Source of the DNA: Megalonaias nervosa
Lineage: Eukaryota; Mollusca; Bivalvia; Unionida; Unionidae
NCBI GenBank assembly: GCA_016617855.1
Contig: JAECUM010001880.1
Location: 62,001 to 126,000 of the forward strand
Direction: 5' to 3'
Length of the DNA: 64,000 nucleotides
Shown: positions 54,870-64,000 of the stretch, piece by piece
Numbering within the stretch: the first letter of the stretch is position 1
How the letters are laid out: every line of letters starts with the position of its first letter
Notes under the pieces: generated by a model
What the model saw: the letters and a program-made list of their open reading frames with translations, nothing else
Databases searched by the model: none
Told to the model about the DNA's origin: nothing
Program-made: the position numbers and the translations under genes

Positions 54870-55970
54870 AAATGCTTTTGTGAACGTTTGAACACGTACA
54901 GACTTCACAATCGAACGATTGTTTTCCAGTGTGAAACTTCTATCTATACCAGATGTTTTATCATAAATGTCCAGCTTTAAGTTTTGGCTGCAGTATGTAT
55001 ATTCATATGTACCTTATAGTTTTCACTTTGACTAAGCAACAGATCGCATATTTAACGCTTAACATATTTGTCTACATTTCGTTACCTCTTGTGCAATTTT
55101 CTACTCTGACTAAAGGTTTCTGCATATACTCATACTCAAATGTTTTTCCATTCTTATCCAGTATGGGGCCACGTTTCATGTTTAATCATTTTTCTCAAAC
55201 ATAGGTCCTCATGATCCTCTTAGATCCACTCCGATTACACTTTTACACTTTTGTCCTTAGGCAAACTCGTGTGCATCTTGAGCGATCCATTACAATACAG
55301 AATGATTTGATCACATTCTTCACACTTCAATGATTTCTGCCTGCATGTATCCTTATGTGCTTCTTCTTCAGATATCCACTCCTGAAGACCGTTCTATCGC
55401 ATCATACTTAAATGCTTTTCTCCGTTATGGATCATCGAGTTCTTTTTGAGACGTTTCTGAGAGTAAATCTTTTATGACATACTTTACAAACAAATGGGTT
55501 TTCTCCAGTATATATCATGTGCTCGTTTAGATTTCCCCTGAGAGTAAATGCTCTATGACACACTTTACACTCAAATGATTTTTCTCCATGTGTTCTTAGC
55601 TCCACTCTCATTAAACATTTTATCACTCACCTTACACTTCAATGGTTTATCTCTGGCATGCATCCTTCTGTGCAGTTTAAAATCTCCACTCATACAAAAC
55701 ATTTTATCACACACTGCACACTTATATGGTCTTTCGCCAGTATTTTCCCTATGAACAATCTTATATCTCCACTCTGATTAAACATTTTATCACATACTTA
55801 AGACTTAAATAGTTTCACTCCAGTATAAATCCTCATGTACAGTTTTAGACTTCACATACTTCATATTCAAATGGTTTTTCTCCAGTATGAATCGCCATTT
55901 GCACATTCATATTTCCACTGCAAGTAAACATTTCATCAAACACTTCCAACTTGAATGATTTCTCTTGGGT
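54870..55970 (-). pseudogene. C2H2 zinc-finger array remnant
   Basis: About a dozen finger-sized units on the minus strand, e.g. SFECKVCHRAFTLRGNLNEHM and FVCKVCHKRFTLRN, separated by stops. One 64-codon stretch (55432-55626) is open. No complete protein frame. Confidence 0.65.
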
Positions 55971-56590
55971 CCTACTAAACACAGGTAAGCCTAATGAAGC
56001 CACACAAAGCCTGACAGTCGCGCAAAGTAAAAAAAAGGAAAGGTGTATTTATATTGTAAATGACAACTGATGAAAAAACGTCAGACAAATCAATTTAAAA
56101 TGTGTTAATTTGATCACAGGAGTCTGCAGTTTTATCAATAAAGCACGACGAAATTTCTGACAACATGAAATCACCTTACCGGTATAATAAATTAACACAA
56201 GGAGTGCAAGCGTGACCACAACCCTCCGCTCGATTCGACTTTTCTCATGCGTCTTTTGTCGTTTCAGAATCGCAAGAAGACACATATCCTTTCAAAAAAC
56301 AGTAACGTACCAACGCATCGCTCTCGGACGACCATCGCATGAATCCAATCCGGCGAATAAACCTTTATTTTCACCATTACGGTCACAAACCCTGTCAAAC
56401 AGAACTCATTGCAGGAAGTAGCCCATTTCTGACAGTTTCTACCCTGCAGTAAATATGCATTAGGGTCTAATAATCGTTCCGATCATGGCGCAGAATCTGT
56501 TCTCTTTTAATACTAGGGAAATTTAATAATGCGGACTCCGTCAATTAGTTGAATTTGCTCAGAATAATGAATGCACCATGAAAATGTTAT

Positions 56591-57100
56591 TTACAGTATT
56601 ATCAAATGTGCAAAGATAATTGAGTTACCAAACACATGTTGACAAATACTGCACTTAAACTGTTCTTCCCCATCATGAATTCTCATGTGCCACTTTAAAT
56701 GTCCACGCTGAATAAACATTTTAGCACATACTTCACACTTATACGGTTTTTCACCAGTATGAATTCTCATGTGTAGTTTTAAATTTCCACTCTTATTAAA
56801 TATTTTATTACACACTTCACACTTAAACTGTTTTCCACTAGAATGCATCCTCAAATATTGACTTTTATTGAGCATTTTATAACATACTTCACACTTATAT
56901 GACTTTTCTCCAAGATGAATGATAATATGCCGTATCAAGTTTCCATTATTACTAAATACTGTATCACACACCTCACACTTAAATAGTTTTCATCCAGTAT
57001 GCTTCCTCATGTAGATTTTTAAATGTCCACTATGATTAAATATTTTAGCACATACTTCACACTTAAATGGTTTTACTCCAGTATCTAGCATTGTGTACAT
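56591..57100 (-). pseudogene. C2H2 zinc-finger array, mostly open
   Basis: An open 126-codon frame (56591-56971) has five finger units: [14 protein letters not shown] (before the ATG), [12 protein letters not shown] (degenerate H), [38 protein letters not shown] and [13 protein letters not shown]. Further upstream fingers to about 57090 are cut off by a TGA in the HTG*K linker. Contains the HTGEKPYKC linker typical of DNA-binding KRAB-less invertebrate arrays. Truncated member of the local family. Confidence 0.65.
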
Positions 57101-57832
57101 TTGTAGCATTCCACGTACATCAAACACACGTTAAGTAGTATGTGTCCCAATGCGCTCTTTCCGCTTTTACCGTATCTAAAGGAGTCACGGTACTAATTCA
57201 GTTCCCATAGTAAACCTATGCAAACACCCTGATATTAAAAATTCAATAACTTAACATTTCTGAGTGCCCATGATCAAACCTATATTTATCAGTGTACTGT
57301 AGATGAAACCTGGATGTCAGCTTCTGTGTAGAGGAAAGGATATGAGCCGTTGCAATTTCTGGACCTGCGTGTGTTTGAAACATGTGCTTTCAATTCCGCA
57401 CCAAAGAGTCAGGTGCTAATTTTAGTAATGAGTGTTCCAAACTCAAGACTGTTAAAGGACTGGAATTCCATCAATAAGACAATGTCTCTATTTTTTTTTT
57501 CACTTACAACTAGGATAAGCTCTCAAAAGATTCTTTTACCTAAAACATAACTTACATTATTAACCAATCCTGGACACCCAAACCCATATATACTCTATTA
57601 AATGTTCACCCATTTCCAGGTTGGTTCCCATTTTTCCATGCCATTAGTACCGTATGTCCTAAGAGAACTTATCTGTGCATAGACCGAATGGGTCCAACTT
57701 GCAATATGGCTGAGAAAGGATCCTACTAAACACCGTAAAGTCAGAAAAAGATATGTTCTCTTTTGTTTTGCACATATTTACTTTATTTTGATAATATTGT
57801 AAATAAAGTTTGAAAATCGTTTTGTAATGGTG

Positions 57833-59240
57833 GTTGAAAGTAAAATTGGTACATGCGCAACCTTAGTTGTCTCCCTTTATTTCGCGTTGTGACCTATACC
57901 ATCAATTGTTAAGAAACCTTCATTAATTAGTAGTTCAAAATAATTATATTATTAAGATATACACAGTGATATTATGACAGCATTATACTGCATTAGTATA
58001 ATATAAATATTTAATAAAACAATATCAGATATAGTATAACAGTCATGTAACCCAGCGTATGACAAAAGCAGACTCAATGTGACAAATACAGATTGAATAA
58101 TTTTATTAAAAAGATACCTTGTTAAGAGACAAATATATATATATAATCTTAATGATTAAGATGAAATAAATTAGTGCATTTACGTGTCAAATAACGACCA
58201 GTATTTGTATGGTTGCCCTTTTCCATTGAAAGTACATCACATATATATGATTACATATGTTCATAAATATTGAATTGATACATAAGGACACATATGCAAA
58301 ATGAAATGAAATATAATATTTTCTATAATCAGCCGCTTTTGATAGTGCTTATTTTGCAATAGTAAAATATTTGCACATCCCACTTTGCCACAATGAATCT
58401 GTCTTGATCATACAGTATCAGGTTTATTACATTATTATTAAATTAATCGTATGTATCAAAGCAACTTGTGTGTGACTCTATGACCCTTCATTTTCTTCGA
58501 AAACCTTCACTTTCATTTTTCCTACTAATTTAGTACTTTCACTTATAAAATGGTACGTATCTGATAGATATTCGATAGCCCTTATCTGATAGATATTCGA
58601 TAGCCCTTATCTGATAGATATTCGATAGCCCTTACCCTCACTATCATTTTCGATGATATTTTATTTATACCCAAGACAGCACTAGTCATAGTCGGAAACA
58701 TTCTATTAAGGAAAAGAAACTAACATTTCTGCTGATTAACTGTTTTAATGATCGGAATGGTAATTTTAATACTTCGTTTCTCACACTTATTGAGGACATT
58801 GCGAAAAATCACGATCATTTATTTGTGACTTAGTAAACTCGTCCACGTTGTTCACTTTATCATCTCTACTTTCAAATGGAGAAACGGCTATTTTAGTTTA
58901 TCCACGAATAAATTTATAACAAGCTGAAACTTAAAGTCTACTACATGAGTGTACATAGGTTGTTGCCAAAGTAGTTCCTAATTCACGATGCTATTTTTAT
59001 TCCAGGTGTCATGAACGTGCGTGCAATATCAAGGTGTTCAGTATCGTGGAATATTGAACGATTATGACAATGTAAAGTTAACGGAGAAAAAAGGGAGTAT
59101 ATAATAATATTGTATGTATCTCAATAATGTAATTATTTTGATAAATAACACGTTAATGAACGTTGTTAATAACGTTTGGCATGTGTGAAATAAAGGGACG
59201 CAACTAAGCGTGCGTATGTGCCAATTTTATATTCGAACAA
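57833..59240. mobile_element. 1.4-kb TIR element
   Basis: Left GTAAAATTGGTACATGCGCA...CTCCCTTTATTTCGCG and right CACACGCT-type inverse (TGTGAAATAAAGGGACGCAACTAAGCGTGCGTATGTGCCAATTTTAT) pair over about 60 bp. The interior has no transposase ORF and includes the 25-bp repeat at 58560. A non-autonomous DNA element. Confidence 0.55.
58560..58634. repeat. 25-bp tandem repeat, three perfect copies
   Basis: TCTGATAGATATTCGATAGC plus CCTTA, three times without change. Confidence 0.97.
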
Positions 59241-59956
59241 CACTAAAACAAGCTTATTTTGATTACAATATTGTCAAAATAAAGTTTAATATAGTACAAT
59301 GCACACAAATATATATAAATTAGCAAAAGTAAACAGACTCTGAATTTACATGAATTTGCCTGACTTTGTGTAACTTTGCAATACTTTTGTCTGACTTTGC
59401 GGTGTTTTGTAGGACTGCATTTATCAAGGCTCTTGGACTTTTCAACCCTAGGACATATCGACCCCAAGACCCCAAGACATTTCAACCACATAGATAATTC
59501 AAGCCCAAGACAATTCGATCCCAGCTTAATTTATTGTGCTTATTTTTTTAAATTCTTTTTTGTGGCGATATACTAAAGCAACACGTTCAGTGACCGTTTA
59601 TAAACAACATCAGTCAAATGCCACGAAGACCAAATGGCGAACTGTTGAAATTTTACACACAAAAGAAGCATACTTCGCTGAATGCGTATTGTGAGGATTT
59701 TAACAGGAGTTTACATCAACAGTATTAATGGCTAAATAAGTACGTTTCTGATATATAATTAAAAGAAGAAAAATACGCTGTAGTTCTAGTACCAAATGAA
59801 GTGTCACTCTCTCTAACAAATTTATATAACTCTATAGAAAAGATATACAAGCTATAGTATGCAAGTAATATGTAAGAAACAGAACGGTATTTAATCGCTT
59901 GTCTCATTCATGTCTCGCTAAAAGGGACCCAAGTGATTGAATAATATGCATTAATC

Positions 59957-60115
59957 CAGGGGTCTTAAATGCAAACCACCCTGAGGGCCGCATGATGGCA
60001 TTTTCGATGGCCCAAGGGCCACACCACCTTTGTTATCTCTCATAACACCTTTTGATGCCAATCATTTTGCGGGCCACATTATACAGATTGGCGGGCCGCG
60101 ATTGTGAGACCCCCG
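59957..60115. mobile_element. hAT-type MITE with 8-bp target duplication
   Basis: A 159-bp unit starting CAGGGGTCTTAAA and ending TGTGAGACCCCCG, flanked on both sides by CATTAATC (59949-59956 and 60116-60123). 8-bp duplications and CAGGGG termini define hAT elements. The interior has GGGCCGCAT / GCGGGCCAC inverse sequences. Confidence 0.88.
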
Positions 60116-60139
60116 CATTAATCCAAGGAACGGAGTGCC

Positions 60140-60377
60140 AGTAGTAAATGAAAATAGGGTTGATATGCCTGAGACCCCTTCCCCCTCCCAAGCGCTTCTA
60201 CGCTGACACTTTCTTCACCACCCCCAATCCCACAACAAAACGCTTCTACGCTGACATTTTCTTTACCAGCCTCTAGCTGAAGGTGACAAAATATATAGTT
60301 TTTTCACAGGTGACGAAATATATTTGTCGGGGGAAGGGGGTCTCTCAGATAGAAACAACACATTTTCATCTACTACT
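60140..60377. mobile_element. 238-bp mini-element with Polinton-like ends
   Basis: Begins AGTAGTAAATGAAAATAGGG and ends with the inverse CACATTTTCATCTACTACT. The TIR of about 46 bp includes TGAGACCCCTTCCCCC / GGGGGAAGGGGGTCTCTCA. The interior has two tandem copies of CGCTTCTACGCTGACA. The ends resemble the AGTAGTA terminus of Polintons A and B. It lies directly against the copy C sequence. Confidence 0.7.
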
Positions 60378-60704
60378 AAAAGTACAAAAATAAACGGTAT
60401 CGTGGTGAGCGGTTGCCATTCCAAGAGGTCCCTTTCTTATGGCTTACATATGGGGTACTCCGATTTTTGACCGACATTCTTTCTTCATTGGGGTTGAGAG
60501 CTCACATCACGCTACTGTTTATTTTGGAGGCTCCTGCATAGACCCCACCCCCAGCGAATCACTAAAAGAAACGAAATTTTCGATATTCAGATGGCTGACT
60601 CGGCTTTTCGATTTCATGTAACCCCCCATACCAAACCCCGCGGAGAGTGCACATGAAATCTCTTAGGGCTGGTTCCCCCAATTATACTAGAAAAATGGCA
60701 TATT

Positions 60705-60800
60705 ACAGCCCCGTCGACGATTATGTCTATCACGGGAATGGAACCCCAGGCCTCAGTGTAAGAATCCAATGTTCTAACACTGCACCATGAAATTCAGTTA
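60705..60800 (-). repeat. tRNA-like sequence, copy C
   Basis: The minus strand reads ATGGTGCAGTGTTAGAACATT...TGGGGTTCCATTCCC, aligned to 39118-39190 with flanks also matching. Decayed A and B boxes. Confidence 0.45.
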
Positions 60801-61468
60801 CAAATATACATTTCAGAAATCATTATAAAGTTACCTAAAGGGAAATTCTAAATGATCAGCATACTACAGAATAAAAATAATTATTCTTATTCCGAAAAAC
60901 GTTATTATAAAATAAATCATGAAACCTACTATTTTATCCATTTGCCTTGGTTAAAATACATTGCAGTATGTACAGGAAACGAAATGCCATGATGGATCGA
61001 TACAGCCGCTTAAATTACAAGACAGACAGACTTCTGCAGTCTGCAGATCGACAATGCGTTTTGCATGTGGGTTTTAGTTAAGCTGACTATACAAATCAAT
61101 ACAGAACAATGGTTCTTATAAGACTATATTGCAACATTTGTTTATTTATCCTAAGGTCTTAACATTATTAATATTGTTTGATACCAGGTGATTTTTAGTA
61201 TCTGATCAATTACTGAACGATTATAACGATGAAGAGAGCAAGCAAAATGGTTACTTCAGATGGGGCATGTATCATATATGTATACCTAAAATTACCTGAC
61301 ATGTACGATAACACAGGAGATTTACGACAGCTTGATGACAGTATTATCTCCCTTCAAAAAAGAATACAACGAAGACAGACAGTTATATTTCTTCGCCTAT
61401 TATTAATATCTCAACATAGGATATTGAAAAATTTTATTATCGTGTTTATACAAGTAAAATTTATTTTT

Positions 61469-64000
61469 TCAGCTTACTTCTCGATGACTTTCAAATAACT
61501 CTTTCTCTGCTATCTTACTGAGAATATGCTCACAACCTTTTCCAAAAACCTTTGACCGTTCTAAGTCGATATTAATTTTTGTATATTTTTCTTGACTGAT
61601 CGGATCGTAAAGGTTATCCTATTTCAGGATAAGCTCATCTCGTAACTTTTCAAGATAATCAAAATATTTGCTGTTATTTGATTTGATAAACGAGAGTTTT
61701 TTCTATCAAATTTACTAAAACAAATACCTGAAATTTCATCATTAATATCAATGTATAATTGCTGGCCATTATCCATCAATTGTTTTAATTTTGCTACTAA
61801 CTCTGTCAGCTAATGTTAATTTTTTCAACATTATTTTTAAAATTAGCCAAAATTAATTAAATATGTCACCAGTACTGGCGTGGTGTCCAATAGCTAGTGT
61901 ATTAATTCCGTTCTCGCAGTATTTCTTATCGTCAAAATTACTTCGTCCACCTTTTATAATCGTATCTGTTTCATGTTTATAATCATTTGTTCTAATAACG
62001 TTTGTTTTAATAAAATTAGCGCAGATGTTTAGCGCTGCTTTAAAATCATCAAATTTCATACATTTTTTCACATCGACACGAGAAATACCTTTTACCTTTT
62101 TGTCCGTTTATTGTCATCTAAAATTACGACGTACATTTTACTTCTTAGTCCGACAAATTCCCTAAATAGTAAAAACATAAATTCATCTTTCATCTTGCCA
62201 AGAACCTTTTTATTTGCATCATCATGAAATCCACTACTTGCTGGATAATCCGATAAATCAGATAGGTTGCAGTATTTATAAATATCTTGATATACATCCT
62301 CACATTTTATATTATAAACTAGCGAATCTGTATCAGTAAATAGCAACTCCGAATCAGGTCACTGCTTTTTGGTAAAATTATAGTGAAAATCGTACATCAG
62401 CGACTTTTGATATATCAAGTACAGCTGCACCAACATAAATCGTTTTATTTAACTTTAAATTTGCTTTTCGTCACTGTATTGCAACAAGATTTTCATCTCA
62501 TATTCTCATACTGACAAAACCATCATCGTTAACTAATTTATTTCTACGATTTATATCATTTACAATTTCAATATTGACTCGCTTTTTGATATTTTCCGTC
62601 GTCTTACCGAATACGGAATTGTTCATTAACTTCAAAACGTTTTTCTCAATTTCAGTCTTAGCAATAGCACGACGTTTGATATTTAAATCAATCTTATCTG
62701 CCATCCACCTCGACTGATTAAATTTTAACACACGATGAACTTTTCTCAGAATTAGTCCAGCATCTACTGCTTGTTTTACATTTTTGAAATGTATCACGTA
62801 ATTTTTTTTAACAAATTTGGAACTAGCTTATTGACAATCAAATTTTTTCCTGCTGTCACTGCCTGTTGTTCAGATGATAATAAACTGTAATCGATCATCA
62901 TAGACTCTGCACAAAACGGATAATCGTTGCGTAGATCATGTAACGAACAAGGATAATCGAGATCGACTTCAACAAAATAACCGACATCTTTTCGGAGATT
63001 TTTCTCAGTTTCTTTAAGAAATTGATCTGGAGTTATCCAATGAAATCCACTGTACGGCAATGGCTCTGACATAGCACAGCCATACAAATTATTAGTATAA
63101 AGATAATTAATATAATTTGATGATACATTTTTATCATAATTTTTCAGATATTTATTATTAGCTACCGCACAGCTTTTTGTTATAACGCTAATTCCGCCTC
63201 TGATACTTTTTCAATATAATTAAACATATCAACATCTGTCAGGAGATCCAATTCCATCTTACTTGTTTTTAGCAGAGAATCCCATGAAAATCCTGGTGCA
63301 GAATAATACCAACAGAGGCCTAGTCCATAATGTTTATGACTAACTTTACGAAAACTTTCAAAACCATCTGCTAGTATTAATACATCTGCTTTGAAATATA
63401 AATCATGATAATCACCAAATGCTTTACTACTAAATTTATTCCAAATATCTTGTCCATATTTGTACTCATCATCGGTAATGTTTTCATCGTTTAGCTGTGA
63501 GTAAAATTTATCTTTATCAGGAAGAGCAGTTTCATCAAATCTGCTCCGGTCGTCGAGATGCTCATATGAAAAGACACCTTTTTTGTCACAAAGACGTAGT
63601 TTTCAGCAAAGCAACTTTGTAGATTATTAAAACTGGTGGTACCTTTTACAAGCTCATCCAATGGTGCTGCGATAAATTGCAGGCTGTCAAAGAAACTTAA
63701 TTTGCAGAGCGTGACTGACATATACTTTTCAAAATTGTTTGGGATACGTTTTGTTGTATTATTTAATTTTAGTTTAGATTTAATTTCTTCATGGCCAAAA
63801 GCCTCTACGATAATATGACTTTCATAGCCAAGAAAGTTAGGTAAGAAGACAGGAAAAAAATCTGGCGCATGCAATTTTTTAATGTAACCCTTATGAGCTG
63901 GTCCGCCATATTGGCCAGTTAGATGACAGTGATCGCGCACTTTATTGCCAGAACTTTTGTTCAGGCAACAACTTCTCACAGATAAAACAATCAACTGACT
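61469..64000 (-). pseudogene. Protein-primed DNA polymerase B, copy C (C-terminal two thirds)
   Basis: Open pieces in order from the right edge: 63994-63491 (zinc motif VRDHCHLTGQY; exonuclease block LPNFLGYESHIIVEAFG), 63087-62794 (motif A region MYGCAMSEPLPYSGFHWITP), 62797-62498 (motif B KLMNNSVFGKT), 62346-62092 (motif C LFTDTDSLVY, intact DTD) and 62071-61853, ending at a TGA at 61469. Frameshifts separate the pieces. Better preserved at motif C than copy B. Start outside the window. Confidence 0.9.

Larger units (their letters stand above)
60378..64000 (-). mobile_element. Polinton copy C (PolB end; continues beyond right edge)
   Basis: The minus strand is collinear with copy B from its PolB 3' half through the non-coding tail to a point just inside the TIR. 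The TIR itself is missing; the 238-bp mini-element lies in its place. Only PolB is visible. Confidence 0.85.

Overview
This is a eukaryotic nuclear window, probably from a mollusc. Evidence: an intron-containing glycosyltransferase gene, tRNA-derived SINE pieces (the 'GGCCTAGTGGTTAGAGCG' type at 40.1 kb), broken C2H2 zinc-finger arrays, a decayed non-LTR retrotransposon with an RNase H domain, a THAP/YqaJ-type (ISL2EU-like) DNA transposon, and long (TA)n, (TTA)n and (GA/CA)n microsatellites. The phylum call is an inference from repeat style, not from a marker gene.

The dominant content is three copies or fragments of one family of Polinton/Maverick elements (endogenous, adintovirus-like). Copy A occupies 1-11724, runs right to left and enters from the left edge. 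Copy B is complete at 24097-40101 (about 16.0 kb) in the opposite orientation, bounded by roughly 410-bp terminal inverted repeats (TIRs) that start 5'-AGTAGTAT. Copy C enters from the right edge (60378-64000) and shows the DNA polymerase B end.

Reading outward from the TIR, the shared gene order is: a small NUMOD1-like ORF inside the TIR; a short membrane protein; an unknown protein of about 400 aa; a phage-like repeat fibre with a discoidin-like head; a compact divergent promoter; an A32/FtsK-type packaging ATPase; a coiled-coil protein; a 114-aa protein; penton; a membrane-active-like basic protein; the major capsid protein (MCP); a pX-like protein; a basic core peptide; an adenain/Ulp1-type protease; a zinc ribbon; a fused PLA2-integrase-chromodomain protein; an unknown acidic-linker protein; a small ORF; an HNH endonuclease; protein-primed PolB; then a non-coding tail with a tRNA-like sequence and the other TIR.

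Copy A keeps most capsid genes open (MCP, pX-like, integrase). Copy B carries many stops and two large deletions. Copy C shows only PolB, with many frameshifts but an intact motif C.

Between A and B (11725-24096) lie the last exon of an MGAT4-like N-acetylglucosaminyltransferase gene, two copies of a 655-bp TIR element, another MITE-like unit, a dead LINE, a minisatellite and a 1.3-kb inverted repeat. Between B and C (40102-60377) lie a SINE piece, zinc-finger fragments, the ISL2EU-like element, microsatellites, tandem duplications, a second SINE, two further zinc-finger arrays, a 1.4-kb TIR element, a 159-bp hAT MITE with an 8-bp target duplication, and a 238-bp mini-element with Polinton-like termini.

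The most interesting material is the element's attachment/entry-like gene set: a tail-fibre-type repeat protein with a discoidin-like tip, and a parvovirus-type PLA2 domain fused to the integrase. The selfish-DNA accessories (HNH nuclease, NUMOD1-like proteins carried in the TIRs) are also of interest.
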